The notes under the pieces: generated by a model
Told to the model about the DNA's origin: nothing
What the model saw: the letters and a program-made list of their open reading frames with translations, nothing else
Databases searched by the model: none
Source: Liquidambar formosana
Taxonomy: Eukaryota; Streptophyta; Magnoliopsida; Saxifragales; Altingiaceae
Length of the DNA stretch: 64,000 nucleotides
Assembly (NCBI GenBank): GCA_039720395.1
Contig: CM077833.1
Coordinates: 32,523,478 to 32,587,477, forward strand
Reading direction: 5' to 3'
Shown: positions 12,127-24,959 of the stretch, piece by piece
Layout of the letters: each line of letters opens with the position of its first letter
Numbering within the stretch: the first letter of the stretch is position 1
Made by a program: the position numbers and the translations under genes

Positions 12127-12543
12127 ATGGCATCTTTTGTAGCTGTAACCCTTCCTTCATTTGGCACCCGAGATACGATGCTATCTTCTTCATCCTTGTC
12201 TTTAAGATCTGACACTTTTTGTCGGAAGATATCTCTTGCTGGGAGCGGGAGCGGGAGATCCCAAAAAAGGGCCGTAATAAAAGCGATGGGAGTGGTGAAA
12301 TTCAAAGGCACGCAGATGAGAGAGCAGCATCTGACGGAGATGATCGAGAAGAAAGTTCTGGAAGCGAAGGAGGTGTGCGGGGACGATGGCACATCCGACG
12401 AGTGTAAGGTCGCTTGGGACGAAGTGGAAGAAGTGAGCCAAGCCAAGGCCGATCTCCGCGTCAAGATGGAGAAACAAGATCCTTTGGAGTCGTTTTGCCA
12501 GGAGAATCCCGAGACCGACGAGTGTCGAATCTACGACGATTGA
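12127..12543 (+). CDS. CP12-3: CP12-3-like chloroplast Calvin-cycle regulator
   Basis: CP12 is a small, largely disordered stromal protein that, when oxidised in the dark, bridges GAPDH and phosphoribulokinase into an inactive complex; thioredoxin reduces it in light. The intronless 138-residue product has a serine- and basic-rich N terminus typical of a chloroplast transit peptide (about 1-53). The mature CP12 domain carries both redox cysteine pairs, C84/C93 and C124/C133. The conserved AWDEVEEVS core is at 96-104 and the GAPDH-binding tail is NPETDECRIYDD. The KFKGTQMREQHL stretch before the domain and the EVSQAKADLR segment resemble Arabidopsis CP12-3 rather than CP12-1 or CP12-2. The start is the first ATG after the GA-rich leader. 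Confidence 0.95.
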   Translation: MASFVAVTLPSFGTRDTMLSSSSLSLRSDTFCRKISLAGSGSGRSQKRAVIKAMGVVKFKGTQMREQHLTEMIEKKVLEAKEVCGDDGTSDECKVAWDEVEEVSQAKADLRVKMEKQDPLESFCQENPETDECRIYDD

Positions 12544-13150
12544 GATCCACCGTCCATGGCGCCGGGCCAGACCTAATACTAGCTAGTATCATGACGTTTT
12601 AGAGAGCTTCTACTTTCTAGTGTCGTCGTTTCGTGTTGTGTTCCCCGAATGTGGTTGCCGGTAGGGGGCGTGTTCGTGTAGGGTCATTCTGGATGTAAAA
12701 ATTGTTATGTGGTGACGTGTGTCATTCCTGGGAGGGGTGTCCATGTCCATGTGCTATGTTATGAAGTTAATAATGATAATCGCCGATAAGTTTTAAAATT
12801 CGTAAATGCCCAAAAATAACCCTTACAAAGGGCACCACGGTGGCCTCAACTCTCAAGTATCAAGGGCGTGACTGGGCTAGCACTTTTGGACTGCTGTTCA
12901 GTCCTTGCGTCTGACTGCATCAGACTAATAAAATGCCCAGACCCAAAGCCTCTATCCACAAGTAGGCCATCATGAGAGGCAGTCCAAGTCGCCATTTCAA
13001 CTTCATTCTTAGCTAACCAGTGTAGCATGGCATGTATTAATCCTATCCAAATGCACGGACATGTGCCTTTTTTTAGGACAAGAAAATGCATTTACTAAAA
13101 CGAGCTCTAATACCTCTGACATTATCTAAATTAGCCTTCTAAGAAATCTA
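12544..13150. other. 3' flank of CP12, non-coding
   Basis: Contains the expected CP12 3' UTR and then unassigned sequence. A minus-strand open frame at 12846-13091 has no recognisable family and lacks splice or codon support, so I do not call it a gene. Confidence 0.5.
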
Positions 13151-13166
13151 TTCTCCCCTACATAAA

Positions 13167-13578
13167 CTTTTTTTTTTGAAGTAAAATTTGTATTAATAAC
13201 AAAAGGCTTAACTTAAGTACATGAGACATATATAAGCATTAAAAAAAGACCCCTTTAAAGCTTAAGGGAATCTAAAAAAAGAAGGAAGGAAAGAAGGTTT
13301 GCTCACATTAGCATAGCTAAAAACCACAAAAAAATAAAAAAGCTTTTTCATAAATAAGGATTTGAGATCAATAACCAACTATTCACTCCCTTTAAAAGTC
13401 CTAAGGTTCCTCTCTCTCCAAATGCACCAAAAAATGGCATGAGAAGCCATTCTGCAAACTATTTTTGCCTCTTTTGTACCCTCTTTCATCCCCCAATCCG
13501 AAAGAAGATCATCATAAGTAGACGAAGGAAGAAGAACCCAATGAACACCAAACGAGTTAAAAGTGAGCATTCAAAGAC
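13167..13578 (-). mobile_element. 5'-truncated LINE, minus strand
   Basis: Read on the minus strand it encodes a peptide with FGVHWVLLPSSTYDDLLSDW followed by FWCIWRERNLRTFKG, the zinc-binding reverse-transcriptase C-terminal region of plant L1-type LINEs, and it ends in an A tail (T run at about 13168-13177 on the plus strand). Flanks TTCTCCCCTACATAAA (13151-13166) and TTCTCCCCCACATAAA (13579-13594) match at 15 of 16 positions and form its target-site duplication. Confidence 0.85.
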
Positions 13579-13594
13579 TTCTCCCCCACATAAA

Positions 13595-14565
13595 TCAACT
13601 AACACAATCATGACCCAAAGCCTGGTCTGAGTTACATCTACACGACATAGACCCAAAAGTAATTCATACGACTTTATGGGCCTCTACCAATGAGCAATTG
13701 AGCATTGCTCAGCTGGTGAGTGGAAGAGGAAAATAAAAATAAAAGATAAACGACAAATCTTTTATGGTCGTGATGTCATACCCAATTACCCATAGTGAAG
13801 CTCCAACGTAAATGATATTTGTAGGTGCTACCGCAGCATAACATTTTAAAACTGCAAATCTGGGGAACTTCTTTATATTTATCATGCTAGACAAGGAGAC
13901 CACAGTGGGAGAGAAGCAGCAACCCATGATTGTAAACACTAGTACCAGGCAATGGAAACTCCAGCCTACAATAAAAACTTACACCGACTTCTAAGAGGTT
14001 TTCCATCGAACCACTATCTTTGTAAAACTGAGGACTTACCACCGATGGACTTCAGATGTCGCACCTAACCACAATATCATTGCAATTACTCTCAGAACTA
14101 ACAACTGCAAGACTTCGGATGTCGCACCTCTACCACGATATAAGTTCCAACATATAACACCCTGGAAAGGAACAGCCCGATTTAATATTTAAAATTTATT
14201 TTAAAATGGGCAAAGCTCGTCGGTTAAAATCTCAAACAGCTTATCTAGGAGGTAACCATCCCAGCACACTCGATAACTCCAAAAAGTATGCAAAGTAATA
14301 TAAACAAGAGGTTTTAAAATTTATTATAAAAAGGGGGAAAAAGAAAAAAAAGAAGACGACGACGAAAACAACAACAACAAAAAACATGGCATCTCGAGGA
14401 GACAAATGATCTTTTAAACACCATTGAGTTAACAAGTTCATCTACAAATTACTTAGTAAATAGTTCAAGCTGATAGAAAATTACCAAACAAGATGGCCCT
14501 TTGTGGTTCCAGTGATAGAACCTGCAGTATTCAGAATAAAAATATGGAACCCCACAGCATGTTTC
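13595..14565. other. Intergenic region before the BRR2 3' end
   Basis: No gene recognised. The motif GACTTC(A/G)GATGTCGCACCT occurs twice, near 14048 and 14112, suggesting part of an old repeat. An A-rich AAGAAGACGACGACG stretch lies near 14340-14385. The last part should include the BRR2 3' UTR. Confidence 0.45.
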
Positions 14566-17500
14566 TCATTCTCTTCCACTGTCTTCATCAGGACCTGCTG
14601 CTTCTTTGACATCAACAGTGAAGCTATATTCCTGATCACAACCCAGATATGAATCACACATAAAATAAAGAGTGTACGATTTCCTTCCGGCCTCTGGAGG
14701 AGCAGCAAACTCAAGCTTGACCTTTGATTTCCTTTGAAGAGAAACCCTCTTGATGCCAAGCAACTGGTTACTTTTGGTGTCGCCTACAACAAGCCACCAT
14801 CCTTCTTCCTTGGCCTTGGGATACCTGGGAGCATCAACAGGTCCTACCTCCGTCCTCCCTTCAAGATCCCGCTCAAGGGTGACTTGTAATGTGATATCTT
14901 CGGCAGCCCTCACATGATCACTCTCCAGCACCTCATATGTCATATCAATGTTGGGGAAACGGTTACAAAACCTTGCAATATCCAACAACTGCGCGTCTGA
15001 CATCTGCAAGAGCTCCAACCTCTCATCATCCTCCATCTCCGCCAAATCAAACACGGTCTCTATACTCTTTCCAGGATTCTCATGGCATTTCTTAGCCAAT
15101 TCCTTTGTAAAGTGGGGAAGCTGCAAAAGCATGGAATCACGCTCCCACATGCCCTGTGTCACCATTTGGCTCACTTCCATCGCAAGAAGAGCAAGGCTAA
15201 GCCAGCCATTGCTGGATATAACATCAACCATTGCTTGAAGCAATCTACTTGCCGAAAGAAGCACCTCACGCTGGTCTGATGCAAGGTTCACACCCAGGGG
15301 ATGCCTTGAGAAGTGGGCTTGTAGCAGCACATTTGCCTTTACATGAGGATCTGTGCATTTGGGATTCTCAAAGGAGAACCTCTGGTGATTGATCAACCTT
15401 CGAATTGTCTCTTCTTCCCCAGGTCGTATCGGAAGCTGTCCATACTCTGAAGCTGATGCCAGAATCTCCAGAAGACCCTTCATCTTTGTTTTGGAAGTCA
15501 AAGAGGAACTGAAACGCTCTATGGTAGTGTAACTGATATAATAATATGATGCTATCATGCCAAGATTCAAGGGAGAAAGGTCCATATCATCCTCAATAGC
15601 AAGACACTTGCTAGCTTCCAAATCACTCAACGTGTTCTCCACAAGCTCCGAAAGGTGATCAGAAAGATGCCGGTGACTAACTCCCTGAAGATTGTAGTAG
15701 TTTGGATTTTGAGTCAACCTCCTATACATGAATGTCCATGTAAGATAATCCACAGCATCTTGCTTGTTCTCAATAACTCCAACAACAACTTCTGCATTTA
15801 TATTATCATGTAAGAAGTGGTGCAAATGGCTTTCAACTGGGAACGCTTCATACAAGAACTTCTTGTAGTATTCTTTACGAGGTGCATGGCAAAGGATGAC
15901 ACATTTTCCAGAATTATCTAGTAGAGGTCGGCTGGCGTGACCCATCATCTGCAAGAGATCAGTGACCGGATAATCAGTGTGAGCATTTTCCCGCCCATCA
16001 TAATATTGTGTTCCCATGACAATCACCAAATGTGCTGACAATGGCACACCCCAGCACATTTCATTGCTCATAACACAAACCTGAATCCACCCAGCTTCAA
16101 ACAGCTGTGACACAACTTCTTGATCCATACTGGTCAAGCCCTCATGTAAGTAGCCCACTCCATGACACAGTGTGGCTTTTAATGTTTCTTCCTTAATTTT
16201 GTCAATGAAAGGCTCCAGTTCTTCTGGGGAACGTAATAAAAATGTTGACTTCTCTCCGCTGTCTGCATTAGAGTATGTCATCAGATCCACAGCAGTGAGT
16301 CGGACATGCTTCCTTGTAGGAACAAACACCAGTGCAGGTTTTCCATTCTTGGCATGTTGCATAATTGCAGTGTATGTTGGCTTCGTCATTGCTTGCATCC
16401 TTGCTTCAAAATTAGATATATCCACTCCCTGAATGTGTATTTCCAGGGGCACAGGACGGACACCAGGAGGGAAATTGAAAAGGCCATGAGAGGTAGCCCC
16501 TATCCATTCCCCCAGATCCTTGGCATTTGCAAGAGAAGTTGACAGAGCCACAATACGGATCTTGTTCTCGATCTGACTCGCAATATATCTCATCCTCGAG
16601 ACTATGACCTCCAAGACTGGACCACCTTGACCCCCAATCAAGTGGAGTTCATCAATGATAAAGAGACTAACCTGCTGAACATGCTTCCGCTGTTTCCAGC
16701 GGCGGGACAAAGCATCCCATTTCTCTGGGGTACTGATTATTACTTGACCCTTCTCCAGCAGTTTCAAATCTGTTGCTGTTTCTCCTGTTAATTCGAAAAC
16801 TCGCATTCCAAGACCCCTTCCAAACTTCCTCTCCCAATCACGATAACGTTCCTTGGCCAAAGCTTCAATAGGTGCAATGTACACAGCACGCATGACACTA
16901 TCTGGTCCTTTTTGATGATTTCTCAAGATAGCAAACTCTGCACATATTGTCTTTCCACTCCCTGTTGGTGCTGCAACTAAGACATTGTCATCTGTGTTAT
17001 ACAAAACAGTGAAAACCTGAGTTTGGACTGGATTGAAATGCTTAAATTCCTGATAAAGAGCTTCGTATGATGGATTCCTCAACGCTGTCACAGGCAGAGC
17101 TTGCAAGTCCAATAACTCAGTTGGTGGAGGATATTTTTCGGGTAATATAAGGTGCCTGAAAGAAACAGGTAAAACAGACTGCGACCCAAGCCATCTATCT
17201 GACACAACACGAATAAAATACTGAGGTGGCAATGGTTCATAGATTGGCACCGTGAAATTCAAAGTGTGATCCTCGTCAATATACTGCTTCTTCAGCATAA
17301 AATATTCATGATGAAGAATATATTCCCCGTCATTATCCTCCACAACAACCCAAAATGGCTCTACATATCCATGAACCTTGTCCTCCCATTGAAAGTCTGG
17401 TGTTATTGTGAGTTCAACCCGTCAAAACAGTGCGGGTAATTGGTTGAACATGAGCTGCAAGGTTAAGCTTTGGGAACTGGTGAATGAACTTGTGAAGTGT

Positions 17501-20500
17501 CCTTCCCATTTTAGGGAAACGGATGAGCTCCCCTATCTCCTGTGAGGAGAGGTCATAATATCTTTCCCAGGCCAAATCTTTCTTCTCCAACTTCATTAAG
17601 ATCTCATTTGGGATACCATTGAATTGGCGAAGGGGTGTTTGGACACTCCACATCCTCCTGTTAACCATTTTACACAAGTTCAAAGCCTTCTCAGCTAACT
17701 GCGCCCATCCTCTCTTCAGGACAATCTCGAAAAGAGCTCGCAGAAGACGTCCCGCACTCTGGGTGATGAACACCATATCAGATGTCATTGAAAGCCCTTC
17801 AAGCTTCAACTGCGAAATATATGCCTGGAGCAAAACATTGATCTTGGCACTAGGCTCTTCCAGGCTTTCTTTGATGGGAATGGGAACACGATCCAAAAGC
17901 TTTGCTAGCTCCATCTTCTCATCTTGTCTCACTGTTACATATTTGAATTCTTCACTGAGCGAGAACAACCGACAAAGCTCAATATCTCCCATTGTAGGTT
18001 TCAAATGCTCATTATATGTGGATATTGTCCCGTGAGTTATATAGTAGTAGCTAGCAATACGACCCAAGTCCGTGACCTGGAAATATCCACTTTTCCTATC
18101 ATACTTGACCAGGTTATTTTTGTCCAAAATGGTTGCAGCAGAATGAATCTGGGAAAGGAAAAAAATAAAAATAAATCAAACATTAGACATTTATTTAGAA
18201 ATAGGCACAGATACAACTTTAGCAAATTAAGACAAGGCACTGTGATATATTTAAAAAAATAAACAAACAGTAACAAAAGTCCAAAGAGATATAAAATGAA
18301 CAAAATCATTTCAATAAGTGCTGAAAGGAAGAGAAAAATGCCACCATAATAAAAGATGAAGTCATGAAATTATCATATGGTAAAAGTGAAAAACATAACT
18401 GCCTCATTGAACCCAAAAAAATAAGTAAGTAACAAATAAATAAAGAACTGCCTGAAGTTCCCTTATGTCAAATGATAAAACAAAAGTTCCCTTCTGTTTT
18501 TTTCCCCTTTTGTGGGCTTTTTCATCAAATTATGAGATTAAAACTTCTCAACCTAGCATTCACATATCCTGAAAGTCATATAATTTTTTTTTTTTTTTTG
18601 ATAACAGTGGAACCATCCCACAGCAGGGTCCTTTGGACCCACCCATGGAGCCTAAACCCTCAGGAAGACTAGCGCAGCAACCCACCGCCACGACCCCCCA
18701 CTTAAATCTTGGGTTGTCCTAGTGGAGAATCGAACTTGATTATTAACAATAAACATGTTGTCAGTGATTCACTCACCCCGCTTATAAAGGCATTAGAAAA
18801 ATTGTCCTTAACCATTCTTGCACGATACAAACATAAATTAAGCAAAGGGAAATTTTGACTGCCAATGCTCTCCCTTGCTCTCTCTCTAAAGGGGATTAAT
18901 ACCCTTCATCTTAAAATGAAATCATTCAAAGTCAGCAGTCAAACAATTGGAGTTCTGGTGTATCATTCACTTTCCTCTTGCGTATAGATCCCTGAAGACC
19001 CAAACAGGCAAACATTTATGCTATTAGGGAAAAAAAAGCCCAAACATCTGTAACCCAATGACAACTACACCCAAAAATTTATTATTATTATTATTATTTT
19101 TTGTTTTGGCAGTGAAGTTGCCTCAATATTTCAATGAAGTTCTGCTTATTGTTATAAAATCCTAAGTGTCCTGTACCATTACCAATTACAGCCACCAACA
19201 AATAGAAGGACTAACTTGATCAAGCAGGAAAGCAAACAATTGTTGATCTTCCAGGCCCCCCACCCAACAAAAACAATAATAAGTATCATCATAATCATCA
19301 GCATGTCATCATTATGATAACCATAATAAGAAGAACATGCAACGAGGAGAGAGGCAGAAATAAAACAAACTCAAAATAGCAAATTTGATGCAGAACTGAA
19401 GAAGTCTTATAAATAAATAAAAAGAAGCTATACTAAAGAAATTGATGCTTACCAAATCAGCCCTCCTCTCCTCCAATGTTATATCTCTTGTCAGAACATC
19501 AGGTGATAAACCATAAAGTGTAGGGTTTCGTAGCATACGAATATACAAGTAAGTGTATCCGATCCAACTGCATGCTTCTCTAGCATTTTGAACAGTTCCA
19601 AGAACAATTTCTGCATTCAACTGGTCAGCCAGTTTAGAAACGAACTGACTTTCAATAGGAAGCTGTTGATTCATTAAAGAGAGATAGTATTGTAGTTCAC
19701 TATGACCAGTAATGATTATTCCTTCCCCATTAGAATCATACTGAGGCCTTCCTGCACGACCCAGCATCTGCATAACATCCAAAGGACTTAGTTCAGTCCA
19801 TGCTCCCTTCTCTGGATTGTAAATCTGAGTTCCTTTGATTATCACAGTGTGAGCAGGCAAATTCACACCCCAAGCAAGAGTTGCTGTGGAAACCAACACT
19901 TGTACATGTCCATCAGCAAAGAGGTCCTCAACAAGTTGGCGATCAGCCCTCGCCATCCCAGCATGATGAATTGCAAAACCATATGGCAACAGGTCCTTGA
20001 GATCATTGCTCTTGACCAACTCTGTATGGCTATGGAGGATCTCACGGCTTGCACTGTCCTCTTTCAAGAATCTACCAAGAGTATCATTAGAAAGTGCAGT
20101 ATCTCGTATTGCACGAGCCGTTTTGGCTGTTTCTTTCCTCGAGTGGACAAAAATAAGAACTTGATGCTTTCCTGCTCCAGCCATAACCTTCTCGTAACAG
20201 ATATCATTCATCAACTGGAACCTTTGTAGTGGCTTCTTCACTGTGATTCCAATATACTGTTGAGCAAGAGGACAAGGTCTGTAACTATTGTCAAAATAAA
20301 AAAGCCCCTTCTTCAAATCCACACGTAAAAACAACGCCACATCTTCATAGTTAGGGAGGGTAGCCGATAACCCAACCAACCGAATATGCTCTTTTGTGGT
20401 TTCGATTTGCCTAACAGTTCTCGCAACAATACTTTCCAGCACAGGTCCTCTGTTATCATGAAGAAGATGAATCTCATCAATGATCAGAAGTTTCACAAGC

Positions 20501-22407
20501 TGTGTATAGGTGCGGTCTCCTGACTTTCTGGTAATGATATCCCACTTTTCGGGAGTTGTAACAATTATCTGAGTTTCTTCAATTTGTTGGCGAGTCAGTG
20601 ATTGGTCTCCACTTAGCTCCTTCACCTGGACATCATAATGCTGCAGGCGATTAGATAAATTACCAACCACTTCAGCAACCAGAGCTTTCATCGGTGCCAC
20701 ATAGACAATCTTGTAATTGCTGTGGTTGAATGACCCATCTGCATCCCTATTCAATGCAATCTGCTGAAGTATGGTGAGCATTGCAACATTGGTTTTCCCA
20801 GCCCCAGTGGGAGCGCACAACAGAATATTCTCCGCTGAAAAAAGGGCAGTCTCATAAACTTTGCTCTGCACCCTGTTCAACTGGGACATGCCTTTGAAAG
20901 CCGGTTGTGCCCAATCCGGCATGGATGATATCTTTATAAGCTCTTCATCAGGAGCAAACGGTTTTGGCTTCAAAAACGGCACATGAACTTCTTCATATCC
21001 CTTGCTTTGATTCCTAAAAGACCCCACTGGAAGCTCACACTTCTTATTCGCCATCAAAAGGCCTCCTTGATGGAACGCAATGTTCTCAAGATCAAGCAAC
21101 TGGCGTTGACCCTTCAACCAACCACCATCTGCATCTCTGTCAACAAGCCCCCTCCTATCTCTGTCCCCATCCCCAAAACTCTCATCCTTCAACCGGCGAG
21201 CCTCCTCCCTAATACTCTTCTCCAAGTTCTTTTGCCTCTCTTTAGCGGTTGCTCTTGTGGCATGTAACTGATCCACAATCGCAGCCAAATCCGGACCCAA
21301 ACCCATCATTTCTTCTTCAATCTTCTTCCTCACTTCTTGGTCTTCAGCCCTTGCCAACCGGGTACACCAAACAATCTTCAGCCGGTTACGCAACAGAAAC
21401 TTAATGAGGCTGAACTTATCAAACTGTAAATGCAACAACAGCCTAGTTTCAACATCCCTATCATCACCTTCAGCAAGTATCTCGAGTACATCTTCTGCGA
21501 GCTTTTGGCACAGTTGTGGATCAATCTGTTGGTCATAAGCTTGAGATATCTTTCTCTGAAGCCAATAGGCATCAATATCCTGAACATTCAGAGTCATGCC
21601 TTCATTTGCTTCCTGCATATCATCATCATCAATCCCACCACCCATTTGCATAGCACCAGTGCCATTTGGTTCAATCACGTCATCATCTTCCTCTTCATCT
21701 TCCTGTACCATATCAAGATCACTCTCCTCTTCCTCATCCTCATTCTCTTCAAATTCAACAGCAACACCCACATCATCATCAAGAGCATCGTCTACATTTG
21801 CCGCCGGACCCCCCGCAGCATCACCCCCATCTTGGAAATCGGTAATTAGCCTCCCCATCGAAACGAGCTGATCAAATATATGGTTTGGAATAGGGTTCAA
21901 TAGTTTCTCAATCTCCTTTTTCTTGTCGGGGTTCTTAAAGGTCTCGTTCTTCAAGACAGCCAGTATCTCATCTGCAGCACCGCTGACTATATTCAGCGGT
22001 TGGCCGCCCAACTGCTGTTGGATGACACTAAGCATTGCCTCGTACGCTGCCCTAGTTTCCTTGGTCTTGGGCTGGTATACACCTTCTTCGGTGGAAGTCA
22101 GAACGCTTTCTTCTTGAAGGCGGCGTCTCTTGCTCTGTCGACTCGGCGCCGGTTCGGTCATGGGTTCCCGCTCCTTCTTTTTCTTTGACTTCTTGAGCTT
22201 CTCGTCTAACTCAGGAGGTCTCCCTCTGTAAGCCCTATCCCCGAAGGTTTTAGGGTCAATCTTGCCGTAGAGTGACTCTGGCTCACCGGTTGGCTCATGG
22301 GTGTCGCGTGGGCGAGAATCGGTGGTTAAAACGAGGCTCGAGTTAGCCCGATACTCATACTGCTTGAATCGAGCGTGTGCCTCCGCACCACCCCCCAGTT
22401 GCGCCAT
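14566..22407 (-). CDS. BRR2: BRR2, U5 snRNP Ski2-like RNA helicase (frameshifted copy as read)
   Basis: Large spliceosomal helicase that unwinds U4/U6 during spliceosome activation. Two coding exons: 19453-22407 (985 codons) and 14566-18148, joined in phase 0 across an intron with GT/AG borders. The total would be about 2,178 residues, as in Arabidopsis BRR2a. An acidic, disordered N terminus precedes two helicase cassettes. In cassette 1, motif I APTGAGKT is at 532-539, DEIH at 644-647, then SATLPN and GRAGRP, followed by a Sec63 domain. In cassette 2, APTGSGKT is at about 1378-1385 and DELH at about 1484-1487, with SAT altered to STS, then a second Sec63 domain. Cassette 2 is catalytically degenerate in this family. 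One extra base at or near 17422 breaks the frame, giving a stop at 17414 after about 1,229 residues; homology resumes at once in the next frame. Everything else is intact, so an assembly error is likely. Confidence 0.95.
18584..18785 (-). mobile_element. SINE-like element in the BRR2 intron
   Basis: Read on the minus strand it ends in an A run (T run 18584-18599 on plus) and contains AGTTCGATTCTCC, close to the RNA polymerase III B box (GGTTCGANNCC). The A box is not clear and I found no target-site duplication, so the 5' border and identity are tentative. It lies in the only coding-region intron of BRR2 (18149-19452). Confidence 0.45.
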
Positions 22408-22437
22408 TTATAGATCTCAAATCAGAATTCGGAAGCC

Positions 22438-22517
22438 CTAAAATCAAAACAAGAAGCGCCTTTAGGGTTTTGATGGACGAAAACAAACGAGATTACAATC
22501 TACATAGGCTTATTCCC

Positions 22518-22550
<33 letters not shown>

Positions 22551-22698
22551 TATAGAAAGGAAACCCTAACTAGGTTTTACTGAAACTTGGATGCGTAACC
22601 CTAACTAACGATTTCTTCCACAAAATTTGAAAGAGGTTACTCAGAGACAAAAATATATGGTCAGAAATGAAGAAAATAAGCAGAAATAATAAACTTAC
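22438..22698 (-). other. Predicted 5' UTR intron of BRR2
   Basis: On the minus strand a strong donor (TTAG/GTAAGT) ends a leader exon at 22699, and an acceptor (TTGATTTTAG/GGC) starts the exon carrying the ATG at 22437. The intron contains an A run (about 22518-22534) followed by a (TA)n run to 22554. This rests on splice-site quality alone; no transcript evidence is available here. Confidence 0.5.
22534..22554. repeat. (TA)n microsatellite in the BRR2 leader intron
   Basis: About ten TA units directly after a run of A, inside the predicted 5' UTR intron. Confidence 0.88.
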
Positions 22699-22859
22699 CT
22701 AATGCAACAGTCGAACCCCCCGTCTGCTTTCCACTCTCTTCCCGTTTTGAGAGATTGATGATGAATAGCGAAACACACACACCGCCTTATACTGGAGTAC
22801 TGAAGTGGCGGCCAAGTCTTAAGACGACAATTGAGTCTCCAGAAGTCGGTGCTGTTTGG

Positions 22860-23226
22860 ACGGTTTAGAGAGGTTTTCCCACCAAACCGGTCATTTCGGT
22901 TTAAGTATTGACCAACCGAAACCGCACCAACACCAATACCACTGATCCTACACCGACCAAATTTGTATTGGTGCGGTTTGGTGCGGTTTTCGGTTCCACC
23001 AAAATTGATTTGAAACCCCTCTTTTAATCAACGGATAGTGTAACCTGAGACTTCACGATGACAGAATGTTCTCATACTGACGCCGGAAAGCAAGAGTGCC
23101 CTCTGCGGACATGCGCTCTGCCCATCGTCTCAACGGTAATGGCGACGAATGTGCAGTAAACGGGAGACCACGACGGCGATGAATATGGCCTGTGATTGAA
23201 AGAGAACGAGAGATTAGGATATATAC

Positions 23227-23259
<33 letters not shown>

Positions 23260-23690
23260 CGGAGACAGAGAGAGAGAGCGAGGGATTGAGAGAGAACATA
23301 CCTTAAGATATTGGTCGCCGTCAATCTGGTGTGCCGGAGGTTCGCCGGAGGTGCGCCGGAGAGTGAGACAGAGAAAAGGTAGGGTAGGGTGGATGTTGAC
23401 GGCGCTGAGGCTGGTGCGGGGGTTATCGAATGAAAGGGGGAAAAAAAATAATTAGGGTTTGCGTTATGAATATATAGTGTGATATAAAACTACGTAGTTT
23501 TGGTTTTAAAAGTAACACATACAAACCGGTTCAGTTTAATTGGTCCGGTTTTCTGTTAAACTGATATCCAACCGAAACTAAAAAATATAAAATCTTAAAC
23601 CGAACCGTCTAATGTTAATTAAAAAACGACCAAAAATCGATAAATCGATTCGGTCCGATCCAGTTTGGTCGGTTTGCTTGCACCTTTAGA
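22860..23690. repeat. GGTTCGGTTTGGT-type repeat zone upstream of BRR2, probable hAT relic
   Basis: Contains a hairpin: AACCGAAACCGCACCAACAC (about 22915) faces GTATTGGTGCGG...GGTTTTCGGTT (about 22965-22997). Further GGTCCGGTTT and CGGTCCGATCC motifs run to TTGCACCTTTA at about 23678-23688, whose reverse complement TAAAGGTGCAA resembles a hAT terminus like the one at 33116. A GA-rich microsatellite occupies about 23241-23290. I could not find the partner terminus, so this is a low-grade call covering several fragments. Confidence 0.35.
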
Positions 23691-23709
23691 TGCTGGCCAA
23701 GTCACAAAA

Positions 23710-24480
23710 CGAATCGCGCGGCGTGCATTTGGCCTAAGTTTATCCATGGTTTATGGGTCAACTTGAAATTCGAGACCAGTCCCAGCAAAATCCGTTTCTC
23801 AACAACTAAAACCCTTTTTTTTTCTCTGGTTTTTATTTTTTTTTTCCTGTAATTAACAACTCTAATGTTTCGTATAATATTTCATACCTACACATGTAAT
23901 AATAATTGTAAAGGATTGAAATGATAACTCACGTATAATACACTCATGAAGTAACTGCTCAACCAATCTTGCAGAAGTCAACCAAAATTCTTTTTTCAAA
24001 CCAATTCAAACAATGAGTTTAGGAAAAGACTCACCCACCTAAAAACATAAAAATAAAGATAAAGATAAAAATGTAGCATGAGAATGAATCCAACTTGGTA
24101 TGCTATTTAAGGTCCTGTTTGCTTTAAAAGGTATTCATTAAAATGAAAAAGTGTAAAAACAATGAAGAATTTGTATAATAAGAATAATAAAGAAAACACT
24201 GTAAAAATAAATAAGACAACAAAAGAACAAAATAAAATGTTTTCCTTTTCTTAAATTAGAGTATTGGTGCCAATGGTATTGCAACTTGGTATCATTTGTT
24301 GCACTTATTAAGTGAGTAATCTCGAGTTTAAGCTTATGAAAAATTATTGATACCTACTTATTGATATTAAGGGGGATTAGAAGTAAAGGTAGTTCCTATT
24401 AATTGTCAAAAAATAAAAAAAATTAGAGTATCGATGAAAATATTATAGTGAAGGGTAAATTACACTTATACCCCATGTTT
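23710..24480. other. AT-rich intergenic DNA
   Basis: No reading frame, inverted-repeat element or RNA gene recognised. Confidence 0.5.
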
Positions 24481-24489
24481 ATTTGATGA

Positions 24490-24850
24490 TCATGACGAGG
24501 TTATGGTGCCTAAAATGGAAGCCATTACTCTAAAAAATGGTACTCTTCTTGCAAAGGAAAAAAAGTTTAATAAAATTTGTTTAAAAGGTGATGCAAATGT
24601 TGTGATTAATAGTCTTAATAAATTACCAAGTTGTCATTGAAATATTGTTCTAACATTTTGAATGATTGTATTAATTTTATTTTAAAGAGTTATATGAATG
24701 TAAGGATAAACCATGTTTATTGAAAAGAAAATCAAATTGTACGTAATTTAGTTAATTTTAGCTATAGGATAAAGGGCAATCAAAATTAAGAATCTAATGT
24801 TTCTAGAGAGCTTTTAGCCATTCTTTGCGAAGATATTTGGTCGATCTAAT
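24490..24850 (+). pseudogene. Decayed LINE RNase H domain
   Basis: Plus-strand translation gives an RNase H-like peptide with a glutamate/alanine-rich start, then CLKGDANVVINSLNKLPSCH, which matches the ...EGDs..vI..L.. strand of plant LINE RNase H domains. After that come stop codons and decayed sequence. No intact frame of useful length remains. Confidence 0.55.
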
Positions 24851-24959
24851 CCTAAACCATGTTGATCTACTTTCTATCCAAAAACAAAAAAGAGGGGGCG
24901 GGGGGGTGTGAAATGAATTTCGGGTCATATATATCAGAGTAAGGTTGGAACCCAATTCA

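Noticed and set aside
12846..13091. Minus-strand 81-codon frame downstream of CP12
   Set aside because: No recognisable domain, no flanking exons; probably chance or an unidentifiable relic.
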